Assembly (NCBI RefSeq): GCF_000332815.1 | Contig: NZ_AOFD01000014.1 | Span: forward strand, 22,404 to 86,403 | Length of the DNA: 64,000 nt | From: Arthrobacter nitrophenolicus | Lineage (GTDB): Bacteria > Actinomycetota > Actinomycetes > Actinomycetales > Micrococcaceae | Direction of reading: 5' to 3' | In this document: positions 17,722 through 25,872 of the stretch, piece after piece | How the letters are laid out: each line of letters begins with the position of its first letter | Numbering within the stretch: the first letter of the stretch is position 1 | Translations under genes and position numbers: made by a program | The notes under the pieces: generated by a model | What the model was told of the DNA's origin: nothing | The model's input: only the letters and a program-made list of their open reading frames with translations | Database searches by the model: none

Positions 17722-18774
17722 ATGACTTCCTCTCTTACAGTCGCGATCGCTGTACCCCTCGAAGCCGAGCTGGTGGAGCAGATCCGCGCCGTCGACCCTT
17801 CCGTTACTGTCCGCTACGAGCCGGACCTCCTCCCACCGGAGCGGTTCCCCGCCGACCACTCCGGCGACCCCGCGTTCAAGCGAACCCCCAACCAGGAAGA
17901 ACGCTACTGGGCCATGCTCAACAGCGCGCAGGTGCTGTACGGCTTCCCCAACGAAAGTCCTGCCGGTCTTGCCCGCATCGCCCGCGAAAATCCCCACCTG
18001 CAGTGGATCCACGCGATGGCAGCAGGCGCGGGCGGGGCCGTCAAGGCGTCAGGCCTGGACCAGGAGACCTTGCAGAAGTTCAGGATCACCACATCGGCAG
18101 GCGTCCATGCCCTGCCGCTCGCCGAATTCGCAGCGCTGGGGATCCTCAACGGCTTCAAGCGGAGCGCGGAACTGGCCCGGGACCAGGCCGCCAAGATTTG
18201 GCCGGACCTCCGGATTCCCACCCGCCTCGTCAACGGCTCCACCCTGGTGGTCACGGGACTGGGCGAGATCGGACTGGAGACGGCACGGATTGCCAGGGCG
18301 CTGGGAATGAAGGTCAGCGGGACCAAACGCTCAGTGGAACCCATCGACGGCATCGACCATGTGGTGGACAACGCCGGCCTGCCGGGCCTCCTGGCCACGG
18401 CCGATGCGGTGGTCAATACGCTGCCCGGCACGGCATTCACCGAGAAGCTCTTCAACCGGGAAGTCTTCGCCGCCATGAAGCCCGGGACGGTCTTCGTCAA
18501 CGTGGGCCGCGGCACCGTCGTTGACGAGGAGGCACTGCTGGAAGCCCTGGACAACGGCCAGGTCAGTTACGCCTGCCTGGACGTTTTCGCCATCGAACCC
18601 CTCCCCCAGGACAGCCCCCTGTGGGAGCACCCCAAGGTGATGGTTTCCCCGCATACCTCCGCCCTCAGCGCCGCGGAGAACCGCCTCATTACCGAACGCT
18701 TCTGCAGCAACCTGCGGACCTTCCTCGACGGCGGCGACCTCCCCCACCTCGTGGACACGGTCCACTTCTACTAA
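17722..18774 (+). CDS. D-isomer-specific 2-hydroxyacid dehydrogenase
   Basis: A 350-aa NAD(P)-dependent oxidoreductase. The nucleotide-binding segment reads LVVTGLGEIGLETARIARALG (GxGxxG) at about residues 174-194. The catalytic Arg region is AVVNTLPGTAFTEKLFN to KPGTVFVNVGRGTVVDEEAL. The acid/His pair is in DVFAIEPLPQDSPLWEHP and VSPHTSALS. The start at 17722 (MTSSLTVAIAVPLEAELVE) is preferred over an earlier ATG at 17683, which lies in the putative promoter. It heads a plus-strand run with an FAH protein and an IclR regulator. This suggests reduction or oxidation of a sugar-acid or keto-acid intermediate; the exact substrate is unknown. Confidence 0.88.
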   Translation: MTSSLTVAIAVPLEAELVEQIRAVDPSVTVRYEPDLLPPERFPADHSGDPAFKRTPNQEERYWAMLNSAQVLYGFPNESPAGLARIARENPHLQWIHAMAAGAGGAVKASGLDQETLQKFRITTSAGVHALPLAEFAALGILNGFKRSAELARDQAAKIWPDLRIPTRLVNGSTLVVTGLGEIGLETARIARALGMKVSGTKRSVEPIDGIDHVVDNAGLPGLLATADAVVNTLPGTAFTEKLFNREVFAAMKPGTVFVNVGRGTVVDEEALLEALDNGQVSYACLDVFAIEPLPQDSPLWEHPKVMVSPHTSALSAAENRLITERFCSNLRTFLDGGDLPHLVDTVHFY

Positions 18775-18805
18775 ACCCGCCGGCCGAAGCACGATCAGGA
18801 GATCC

Positions 18806-19543
18806 ATGCGCATCGCACGCATCAAGACAGCAGAAGGCGCCCGGCATGCAGTGGAGCGGGACGGGACATGGCACCACATTGTTGACCCGTTCGCGGAGCC
18901 CCTCAGCTACACGGGGCACACCACCCCGCACGCCGACGCCGTATTCCTCGCCCCGGTCCGGCCCGCGGTGGTGCTTGGAATCGGGCACAACCGGACACTG
19001 AACGACCATCCGCTGCCCATCCAGGCCTGGCATAAGTCCGTGCACACCCTCGCGGATCCCAACGATCCGGTCGTCGCGGCCCGGGACCGCGGCACGGTCA
19101 ATGTGGAAGGCGAACTCGCGATGGTCATCGGGAAACAGGCGAAGGACCTGACGCCCGGCAACGCGCTGGAGCATGTCCTCGGCTATACCTGCGTCAATGA
19201 CGTGACCAACGCGGACCAGGGCCTGGTGGATGAACGGAATTTCCAGGGCAAGGCCGGCGTGAACTACACGCCCCTTGGCCCGTGGATAGAAACAGACATC
19301 CCGGATCCGGACAGCGTGGGCATCGATGTGATTGTCAACGGGACGGCACGGGCCAACTCCGGGACGCACAACCTGCCCTCCTCAGTGGTGGAGTGCCTTG
19401 TGTACGTCACGTCCTGGCTGACCCTGGAACCCGGCGACGTGCTCATGACAGGTGCTCCCGGGACGGCAGTGGCCGTTCAGCCGGGCGACCACGTGGAGAT
19501 TATGGTGGAGCGGATCGGGATCCTGTCCAACAGGATCTCCTGA
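18806..19543 (+). CDS. Fumarylacetoacetate hydrolase (FAH)-family protein
   Basis: A 245-aa FAH-fold enzyme. Visible are VVLGIGHNRTLNDHP at the domain start, the metal-binding acidic residues in NVEGELAMVIGKQAKDL and CVNDVTNADQGLVDE, and the closing PGDVLMTGAPGTAV motif. Relatives hydrolyse or decarboxylate 2,4-dioxo acids (acylpyruvases, 2,4-diketo-3-deoxy sugar-acid hydrolases). Coming 31 nt after a 2-hydroxyacid dehydrogenase and before an IclR gene, it probably acts late in a sugar-acid or aromatic-acid route. The specific reaction is not determinable here. Confidence 0.88.
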   Translation: MRIARIKTAEGARHAVERDGTWHHIVDPFAEPLSYTGHTTPHADAVFLAPVRPAVVLGIGHNRTLNDHPLPIQAWHKSVHTLADPNDPVVAARDRGTVNVEGELAMVIGKQAKDLTPGNALEHVLGYTCVNDVTNADQGLVDERNFQGKAGVNYTPLGPWIETDIPDPDSVGIDVIVNGTARANSGTHNLPSSVVECLVYVTSWLTLEPGDVLMTGAPGTAVAVQPGDHVEIMVERIGILSNRIS

Positions 19544-19609
19544 CCCTGCCTGCCGCCTTCGGGTTAATGCACGGCTTCGGCGCGATGAGAAGCGCCCTCT
19601 ATGATGGAT

Positions 19610-19631
19610 GGTGTTCAGTCACATGAACACC
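19610..19631. promoter_or_regulatory. Perfect dyad operator upstream of iclR-type gene
   Basis: GGTGTTCA and TGAACACC form perfect 8-bp arms around 6 bp, ending 33 bp before the IclR start codon. Closely related half-sites occur ahead of the MHS transporter (20533-20550) and the hydroxyacid dehydrogenase (TGTTCAGCATA at 17684-17694). This fits autoregulation by the IclR protein. Confidence 0.6.
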
Positions 19632-19664
19632 GCTCGTCCTGCCGCGGCAACCCGAAGGAGAATC

Positions 19665-20462
19665 ATGGCCGATTCCCGCAACCCAGGTTCATCAGACAAC
19701 CAGGGCACCGCTTCCCCAGCCCCCGCCGTGACCCGGGCGGCTGCCGTCCTGGATGCGCTGGCCTCCTCCGCCACCGGCCGCCTCACGCTCAGCGACCTTT
19801 CGCGTGAAGTAGGCATTCCCAAGTCGTCGACGTCCAACCTGCTGCTGGCGCTGGAGGAAGCCAGGCTCATCAGCCGCCAGGGCAGCGAGTTCACCCTGGG
19901 CCGCAAGCTGGTTGAGCTTGGCGCGGCCTACCTTGGCCGCCTGGATGAGGTGCAGGAGTTCTACCGCTACTGCGAGCAGGCCCCCGTCCTCTCCGGCGAA
20001 ACCGTTCGCATCGCCATGCTTGACGGTTTGAACGTCATCTACCTCGCCCGCTACGAGGGGCACCCCGCGGTGCGCCTGACGTCGAATATCGGCGACAAAA
20101 TGCCCGTCTCGCTCTGCGCGGTGGGCAAGGCACTGATCGCGCGGCTGCACGACCATGACATCGAGGAGCTCTTCCCCGACGACGCCGAGCTGCCCGTGCT
20201 GACGCCTAAGTCGCTGCGCACGGGTGCGGAATTCAAGGCCCAGCTGCGGACCATCCGCGAACAGGGCTACGCCTTCGAGGACGAGGAGTCCACCACGGGC
20301 GTGGTCTGCCTTGCCGTTGCCGTCCCCACCCGGGGAGCCCACGGCCCCAGCCTTGGCCTGTCCGTGACGGCCCTCAAGGCCACCTACACCCCGGAGCAGG
20401 GCGCCCAGATGGTCAAGGAACTCCAGGAACTGGCCCACTCGCTGGGCAATCCCATGGGCTGA
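19665..20462 (+). CDS. IclR-family transcriptional regulator
   Basis: A 265-aa regulator. The N-terminal winged helix (about residues 22-85) contains AVLDALASSATGRLTLSDLS and VGIPKSSTSNLLLALEEARL. The C-terminal IclR effector domain contains YLARYEGHPAVRLTSNIGDK, SLCAVGKALIARL and EQGYAFEDEESTTGVVCLAV. The ATG at 19665 follows GAAGGAG at ideal spacing; an in-frame GTG at 19608 would overlap the dyad operator. It lies between the FAH gene and the MHS transporter, and its likely operators occur before three local genes. Activator versus repressor cannot be told. Confidence 0.92.
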   Translation: MADSRNPGSSDNQGTASPAPAVTRAAAVLDALASSATGRLTLSDLSREVGIPKSSTSNLLLALEEARLISRQGSEFTLGRKLVELGAAYLGRLDEVQEFYRYCEQAPVLSGETVRIAMLDGLNVIYLARYEGHPAVRLTSNIGDKMPVSLCAVGKALIARLHDHDIEELFPDDAELPVLTPKSLRTGAEFKAQLRTIREQGYAFEDEESTTGVVCLAVAVPTRGAHGPSLGLSVTALKATYTPEQGAQMVKELQELAHSLGNPMG

Positions 20463-20532
20463 TCCCGCCCGCCGCGGGGATTTTCCCGTCACAAAGTCCA
20501 CACCCTTGCCGTTTGTTCAACTTGCTGTATTG

Positions 20533-20550
20533 TGTTCAGCATAGTGATCG
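20533..20550. promoter_or_regulatory. Second candidate IclR-type site before MHS transporter
   Basis: TGTTCA-N6-TGATCG at 20533-20550 matches the dyad at 19612-19629 in its left arm and spacing, with two differences in the right arm. A further TGTTCAA lies at 20514-20520. The site is 72 bp upstream of the transporter start. Confidence 0.45.
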
Positions 20551-20621
20551 ACGCAACAGGGTGTCGTTGCTATCCCACCACCAGGCCAACGTGGGCCTGG
20601 AGTGCGTTTAAGGGAGTTACT

Positions 20622-21971
20622 GTGACAACTCGTACTAAATCACCGCAGATTGAGGCGGGCGGCGCCGTCGTCGAACCGGAACAGCTGCGAAGGGCAACTC
20701 TTGCCAGCTCCGTGGGGTCAGCCCTCGAATACTACGATTTCTACATCTACGGCCTGGCGTCAGCGCTGATCTTCGGCCCCCTGTTCTTCTCCCCCCTGGG
20801 TGAGAGCGGCGCCGTCATCGCCTCCTTCGCAACCTACGGCGTCGGCTTTGCCGCAAGGCCGTTCGGCGGCGTGGTTTTTGGCTACATCGGAGACCGTTTC
20901 GGCCGCAAGATGGTGCTGATCCTCACCATCGGCCTGATGGGCATGGCGAGCTTCGCCATTGGCCTCCTGCCCACGTTTGAACAGGCGGGAATGCTCGGTG
21001 CCGTCCTACTGGTGGCCCTGCGCATCCTCCAGGGCCTGGGAGCCGGCGCCGAGCAGGCGGGCGCCACCACGCTGATCTCCGAGGTGGCCCCGCCCCGCCG
21101 TCGTGGTTTCTTCGCTTCGCTGCCTTTCGTGGGCATCCAGCTCGGCACCCTGCTCGGTGCCGGCACGTTCGCCCTGATGGCCCTCGCGGACAAGGAGGTC
21201 CTGCAGGGCTGGCTCTGGCGGGTGCCGTTCCTGGCCAGCGTCATCCTGATCGTCATCGCCGTCTTCATCCGGCTGCGGCTCAAGGAAACCCCGGTGTTCC
21301 AGGAGCTTGAAAAGCACAAGGCCGTGGTCAAGAACCCTGTGGGCCAGATCTGGAAGCACTCCAAGAAGAACGTGCTTGTCGGCATCGGCCTGCGGATGGG
21401 CGAGAACGGCAACTCATCGGTCTACTCGGCGTTGCTGGTCTCGTTCATCAGCCTTCCGGCAGGCGTCTTCCCGGGAGACAAGTTCATTGGTCCCACCGGC
21501 CTGCTGATCGCCGCCGGCTGCGCGGCCGTCATGGTGGTCGCTTTCGGTGCCCTGTCCGACCGGTTCGGCCGGGTGCCCGTCTACCGCTACGGCGCCCTCT
21601 TCCAGGCCCTCATTGCACTGCCGGCCTTCTACCTGGTCACGCTGGGCAACCCCGCCCTGGTATGGGCAGTCATGGTGGTGGGCATCGCCCTTGGCGTGCA
21701 GTCCATGCTCGGCCCGCAGTGCGCCATGCTGCCCGAGCTTTTCGGTTCCCAGCACCGGTTCACCGGCGTGGCCCTGAGCCGTGAACTTTCGGCGGTCCTG
21801 GCCGGCGGCTTCGCCCCGATGATCGGCGTTGCCCTGCTCGCCGCAACCAACCACTCCTGGTTGGTTCCCGCGCTGTACTCGCTGGTCCTGGCAACAATCT
21901 CCTTCATCACCACGTTCTTCACACCCGAAACGAACGGGCGCGACCTGGTGGTGGTGGAGGACGCCAGGTAG
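20622..21971 (+). CDS. MFS transporter, metabolite:H+ symporter (MHS) family
   Basis: A 449-aa inner-membrane protein with about 12 hydrophobic segments. MHS-family landmarks are VGSALEYYDFYIYGLASALIF in the first helix, ASFATYGVGFAARPFGG, the loop GYIGDRFGRKMVL between helices 2 and 3, LQGLGAGAEQAGATTLISEV, and a second-half loop GALSDRFGRVPVYRYG. This family imports small carboxylates, betaines and aromatic or sugar acids by proton symport. GTG at 20622 follows AGGGAG; earlier in-frame starts lie in the promoter. Position after the IclR gene and before three dehydrogenases suggests that it brings in the substrate they oxidise, plausibly a hexonate. Confidence 0.92.
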   Translation: MTTRTKSPQIEAGGAVVEPEQLRRATLASSVGSALEYYDFYIYGLASALIFGPLFFSPLGESGAVIASFATYGVGFAARPFGGVVFGYIGDRFGRKMVLILTIGLMGMASFAIGLLPTFEQAGMLGAVLLVALRILQGLGAGAEQAGATTLISEVAPPRRRGFFASLPFVGIQLGTLLGAGTFALMALADKEVLQGWLWRVPFLASVILIVIAVFIRLRLKETPVFQELEKHKAVVKNPVGQIWKHSKKNVLVGIGLRMGENGNSSVYSALLVSFISLPAGVFPGDKFIGPTGLLIAAGCAAVMVVAFGALSDRFGRVPVYRYGALFQALIALPAFYLVTLGNPALVWAVMVVGIALGVQSMLGPQCAMLPELFGSQHRFTGVALSRELSAVLAGGFAPMIGVALLAATNHSWLVPALYSLVLATISFITTFFTPETNGRDLVVVEDAR

Positions 21972-21982
21972 CAGTCCCTGAA

Positions 21983-22022
21983 ACCCCTGGGGGCGGCCTC
22001 TGCGGGGGCCGCCCCCAGGGGT
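21983..22022 (+). terminator. GC-rich hairpin after the MHS transporter
   Basis: A perfect 16-bp stem (21983-21998 with 22007-22022) and an 8-nt loop lie 11 bp past the stop codon. There is no T-run, so it may act as an intrinsic or Rho-assisted terminator or an mRNA stabiliser within the larger gene run. Confidence 0.6.
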
Positions 22023-22074
22023 CGTCAGCAGCCCAAGCACTCCCCACATCCCACAGGTCACCAAAAGGTTGAAC

Positions 22075-23052
22075 ATGAAGCACGCCAGCACCTCCCCCGC
22101 TCCCCCTGCTCCTTCCGATCCTCCGCAGCGCGCAGGCTTCGTCGGGCTGGGGCTGATGGGCGCCCCGATGGCCGCGAACCTGCTCACAGCGGGGTGGGGC
22201 GTTACCGGATGGAACCGCTCGCCGTCGGCAGTTGAGGACCTCGTCCGCCTGGGTGGGTCCGCCGCCACAACAGTGGAAGACCTTCGAAACGAACCCGTCA
22301 TCATCTTCATGCTCCCGGATCTTCCCCATATCGAAGAGGCTGCGGGCGGGCTCCTCGACGCGTGGCGGGCCTCACCGCCCGCACCGGGAACGCTTGTGGT
22401 GGTGATGAGCAGCGTTTCGCCCGTGGGCGTCCAGGCCTTCGGCCACGCCGTGCGCGAAGCAAGCGCCGGGAACGCCGCAGTGCTTGATGCCCCCGTCAGC
22501 GGCGGCACGCAGGGCGCGGAGCAGGGGACGCTGGCCATCATGGCCGGCGGTTCCGAGGAGGACTTTGCGCGGGCACTGCCCGCGCTGCAGGCCATGGGCA
22601 CAACAGTGCGCCGGCTCGGCGGGCTGGGCGCCGGGTCCCTGGCGAAGGCATGCAACCAGCTGATCGTGGGCACCACGACGGCGGCCCTCGCCGAAGCGGC
22701 CGGGCTTGCGGAACGCTCCGGACTCGACGTCGAAGCACTCTTCGACGTCTTGTCCGGCGGGCTCGCAGCCAGCCGGGTGCTGGAGGTGGTGGGCCCGCGG
22801 CTGGCAGCGGAGGATTACACGCCAACCGGACCGGCCAAGTTCATGCACAAGGACCTGTCCTTCGTGCTGGAAAGTGCCCGCAGCGTTGGTGCCGCGGTAC
22901 CGATGGCATCTGCCGGCGTCGAACTCTATGCCCACCTCATCAGGCAGGGCCTGGGAGACTTCGACCTGGCCGTAGTGCGGCAGGCCATTGCCAACCTCGG
23001 CACCGCTTCCCCGGGGAACGCTCCGGCGACTATCAAGGAGACTTTGTCATGA
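22075..23052 (+). CDS. 3-hydroxyisobutyrate dehydrogenase-family reductase
   Basis: A 325-aa beta-hydroxyacid dehydrogenase. The NAD(P) motif is GFVGLGLMGAPMAANLLTAG, the substrate motif is DAPVSGGTQGAEQGTLAIM, and the catalytic lysine is in GSLAKACNQLIVG. Relatives act on 3-hydroxyisobutyrate, tartronate semialdehyde (GarR/GlxR) or L-serine-type substrates. The ATG at 22075 follows AAAAGG. Its stop overlaps the next start (ATGA), so it is co-translated with the SDR and IdnD-like genes. A role in sugar-acid breakdown is inferred from that linkage; a second paralogue lies at 24918-25829. Confidence 0.9.
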   Translation: MKHASTSPAPPAPSDPPQRAGFVGLGLMGAPMAANLLTAGWGVTGWNRSPSAVEDLVRLGGSAATTVEDLRNEPVIIFMLPDLPHIEEAAGGLLDAWRASPPAPGTLVVVMSSVSPVGVQAFGHAVREASAGNAAVLDAPVSGGTQGAEQGTLAIMAGGSEEDFARALPALQAMGTTVRRLGGLGAGSLAKACNQLIVGTTTAALAEAAGLAERSGLDVEALFDVLSGGLAASRVLEVVGPRLAAEDYTPTGPAKFMHKDLSFVLESARSVGAAVPMASAGVELYAHLIRQGLGDFDLAVVRQAIANLGTASPGNAPATIKETLS

Positions 23053-23819
23053 CCGCCCTTTTCGACCTGACCGGACGTACAGCCCTGGTCACGGGATCAA
23101 GCCGTGGAATCGGCAATGCCCTTGCCCGGGCCCTGGCGGACGCCGGCGCCACGGTGGTGCTGAACGGCGTCAACCCGGAACGGCTCAAGGCCGCCGAAGC
23201 CGCAATGGCCGCCGATTTCGCGCCGGGCCGGATCCACAGCTGCGCCTTCGACGTCACCAATGACACTGAAGTTGCTGACGCTATGGCGTGGGTGGAAGAA
23301 AATGTGGGTCCGCTGGAGATCCTGGTCAACAACGCCGGCATCCAGCACCGCGTGGCCATGCTTGACCTGGACGTCAAGGACTGGGAGCGGGTCATCAGCA
23401 CCGACCTCACCAGCGCGTTCCTGGTGGGCAGGGCGGCGGCCCGCTTCATGATCCCCCGGGGCCGCGGCAAGATCATCAATATTTGTTCGGTCCAGACGGA
23501 CCTGGCCCGGCCCACCATCGCACCGTACATCGCCGCCAAGGGCGGGTTGCGGAACCTCACCCGCGCCATGACGGCGGAATGGGCGGCCGCCGGTTTGCAG
23601 ATCAACGCGCTGGCACCCGGCTACATCCACACCGAGATGACCCAGAACCTGGTGGATGACGAGCAGTTCAACTCCTGGATCCTCGGGCGGACCCCTGCGC
23701 ACCGCTGGGGCACGCCGGAGGACCTGGCCGGCCCGGCAGTCTGGCTGGCTTCCAGCGGTTCGGACTTCGTGAACGGCCAAACCATCTTCATCGACGGCGG
23801 AATGACGGTGGTGGTCTGA
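23049..23819 (+). CDS. SDR oxidoreductase, gluconate 5-dehydrogenase (IdnO)-like
   Basis: A 256-aa classical short-chain dehydrogenase. It has the cofactor motif TALVTGSSRGIGNALARALA, ILVNNAGIQHR, the catalytic Ser in IINICSVQTDLARP and the YxxxK pair in APYIAAKGGLRNLTRA. The body resembles gluconate 5-dehydrogenases, which reduce 5-keto-D-gluconate to D-gluconate. Overlap of 4 bp with the gene before and 1 bp with the IdnD-like gene after makes a tight IdnO-IdnD pair, the expected partners in L-idonate catabolism. Other keto-sugar-acid substrates remain possible. Confidence 0.87.
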   Translation: MTALFDLTGRTALVTGSSRGIGNALARALADAGATVVLNGVNPERLKAAEAAMAADFAPGRIHSCAFDVTNDTEVADAMAWVEENVGPLEILVNNAGIQHRVAMLDLDVKDWERVISTDLTSAFLVGRAAARFMIPRGRGKIINICSVQTDLARPTIAPYIAAKGGLRNLTRAMTAEWAAAGLQINALAPGYIHTEMTQNLVDDEQFNSWILGRTPAHRWGTPEDLAGPAVWLASSGSDFVNGQTIFIDGGMTVVV

Positions 23820-24889
23820 TGCGTACCGTGGCCGAACTTCCGGCGGCGGGTCCCGCCGTCGTCGCCCATGCTGCAGGCGACCTGCGCATTGAAAGCATCC
23901 CGCTGCCGGCGGCCCGTCCCGACCAGGCAGTGGTGGAGATCGCCTACGGCGGCATCTGCGGCTCCGATCTGCACTACTGGCTGCACGGCGCGGCCGGGGA
24001 ATCGGTCCTGAAGGCCCCGATGGTGCTGGGGCACGAGATCGTGGGGACGGTCATCCGTGCGGCAGCTGACGGATCCGGACCGGCGGAGGGCGCACCGGTC
24101 GCCGTGCACCCGGCCACGCCCGGGCCGGGAGACGGTCCTGCCTACGCCAGGTATCCGGACGACCGGCCCAACCTGTCCCCCGGCTGCACCTATCTTGGGA
24201 GTGCCGCGCGGTTCCCGCATACGGACGGGGCCTTCAGCAGGTACGCCACCTTGCCGTCGCGGATGCTGCGGGTCCTGCCGGCGGGACTGGACCTGAAGAC
24301 GGCGGCGCTGGTCGAGCCGGCCAGCGTGGCCTGGCATGCCGTGGCCCGCGCCGGTGACGTCAGGGGCAAGACTGCCCTGGTGGTGGGCTGCGGCCCGATC
24401 GGCACACTGACCGTTGCCGTCCTCAAGCGCGCGGGCGCGGCCCGGATCGTGGCGACGGACCTGCACCGGAAACCCCTGGAAATCGCCCGGGCAGTGGGTG
24501 CGGACGAGGTGCTGGAAGCAAGCGACGCTGAAGCACTGGCTGCGGTTGAGGCCGACGTCGTCATCGAGTCCTCCGGCTCCCACCACGGACTGGCGACGGC
24601 CATCAAGGCAGCGGTCCGCGGCGGAAAGGTGGTGATGGTCGGCCTGCTGCCGTCCGGACCGCAGCCTGTCCTGATTTCACTGGCCATCACGCGGGAACTG
24701 GAACTGCTGGGCTCGTTCAGGTTCAATGACGAGATCGACCAGGTCGTCACTGCGCTGGCCGACGGGTCCCTGTTCGTGGATCCGGTGGTCACCCACGTCT
24801 TCCCGCTGGAACGCGGCCTCGAAGCTTTCGAAACGGCCAGGAACTCGGCCGAGTCCGGGAAGGTCCTGCTCGACTTTGCCGGCGCGTAG
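23819..24889 (+). CDS. L-idonate 5-dehydrogenase-like zinc alcohol dehydrogenase
   Basis: A 356-aa medium-chain dehydrogenase. Catalytic zinc ligands appear as C47 (YGGICGSDLHYW), H72-E73 (LGHEIVGTV) and a Glu in LVEPASVAWHAVA. The nucleotide fold has TALVVGCGPIGTLTVAVLKR. The segment CTYLGSAARFPHTDGAFSRY is typical of the IdnD group. Unusually, the loop at residues 100-125, which in E. coli IdnD-type enzymes holds four structural-zinc cysteines, retains only C123 here. Structural zinc is therefore probably lost. The start codon overlaps the stop of the SDR. Together with that SDR and the gluconokinase at 32132 it could form the L-idonate route. Confidence 0.87.
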   Translation: MRTVAELPAAGPAVVAHAAGDLRIESIPLPAARPDQAVVEIAYGGICGSDLHYWLHGAAGESVLKAPMVLGHEIVGTVIRAAADGSGPAEGAPVAVHPATPGPGDGPAYARYPDDRPNLSPGCTYLGSAARFPHTDGAFSRYATLPSRMLRVLPAGLDLKTAALVEPASVAWHAVARAGDVRGKTALVVGCGPIGTLTVAVLKRAGAARIVATDLHRKPLEIARAVGADEVLEASDAEALAAVEADVVIESSGSHHGLATAIKAAVRGGKVVMVGLLPSGPQPVLISLAITRELELLGSFRFNDEIDQVVTALADGSLFVDPVVTHVFPLERGLEAFETARNSAESGKVLLDFAGA

Positions 24890-24917
24890 GGGTATCCCCT
24901 CGCTTGCGTGGAGGTTC

Positions 24918-25829
24918 TCAGGTCTCAGTGAAAGCGCCGTTGCGCTGAGCAAGGGTCCGGAAGATTCCTGTGTGGTCAAGGGCGCCGTCGCCCCGCTCGA
25001 CCATATCCTCGAAAAGATCCTGGATTACCGAGCTCAGCGGTAGCTCCAGGTGTGCTGTTCTGGCCGCTCCGAGCACGAAGTTGAGGTCCTTCAGCTGGTT
25101 TCGGGCGCTGCCGCCACCTGTGAAGTCGCCGTCAATCCATCTGTGCCCTTTTTGGCGCAGTACTTCGGAGTCGGCCAGCCCACCCCGAAGCAGTTCAAGC
25201 ATCACCGATGGATCCAGTCCCCCGCCGCGCGCGAGAAGCATAGCTTCGGAAACTGCCGTGACCGTGCCGGCGACCACGACCTGGTTGCAGGCCTTGGCCA
25301 GTGCGCCCGAACCCCCGGAACCCATGTGCCGGATGGTGCTGCCCACCAACTCGAACACCGGGACGACCGAGCTGAACGTGTCCGCGTCCCCGCCCACCAT
25401 GATGCTCAGGGTGCCGTTTTCGGCGCCCACGGTGCCGCCACTGACGGGGGCGTCAAGGACTCGGACCCCATGTTCGCGAAGCATCCGTTCGCCAAATGCC
25501 GCCACTGCCCCCGGCGAGACTGTCCCGTGCACGACGAGTATGGGCCGGGAAATGCCCCTTGCTGTCCATCCGGCTATCAGGCCCTCTTCTCCCGGAAGCA
25601 GCGATTCGACGTGGTTTAGGTCCGGCAGCACGGTGAGAACTATGTCGGCAGCCGCCTCACGAGGTGAGGCCGCAACGCGGACGCCCAGGCCAACCAAGGC
25701 CTCCGCCTTTGAAGCTGTCCGGTTCCAGACTGTCAACTCGCCGTAGCCCTTCAGCAGCCGCCGCGCCATGGGTTCGCCCATCGGCCCTAGTCCCATCAGG
25801 GCAAGTGCTGGGCGGTCAGGTTCAGGCAT
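24918..25829 (-). CDS. 3-hydroxyisobutyrate dehydrogenase / tartronate semialdehyde reductase-like
   Basis: A 303-aa reductase with LALMGLGPMGEPMARRLL, LDAPVSGGTVGAENGTLSIM and the catalytic-lysine motif SGALAKACNQVVVAG. The start ATG follows AAAGGATCCCA. It is the last gene of the minus-strand TRAP transporter unit (43 nt after dctM), so it should act on something derived from the imported acid, for example tartronate semialdehyde or a related beta-hydroxyacid. It is a distant paralogue of the reductase at 22075-23052, and the two belong to separately controlled units. Confidence 0.89.
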   Translation of the reverse strand: MPEPDRPALALMGLGPMGEPMARRLLKGYGELTVWNRTASKAEALVGLGVRVAASPREAAADIVLTVLPDLNHVESLLPGEEGLIAGWTARGISRPILVVHGTVSPGAVAAFGERMLREHGVRVLDAPVSGGTVGAENGTLSIMVGGDADTFSSVVPVFELVGSTIRHMGSGGSGALAKACNQVVVAGTVTAVSEAMLLARGGGLDPSVMLELLRGGLADSEVLRQKGHRWIDGDFTGGGSARNQLKDLNFVLGAARTAHLELPLSSVIQDLFEDMVERGDGALDHTGIFRTLAQRNGAFTET

Positions 25830-25872
25830 TGGGATCCTTTAGTGAATGGGGTTAGCGAACTGAGGGAAGGCG

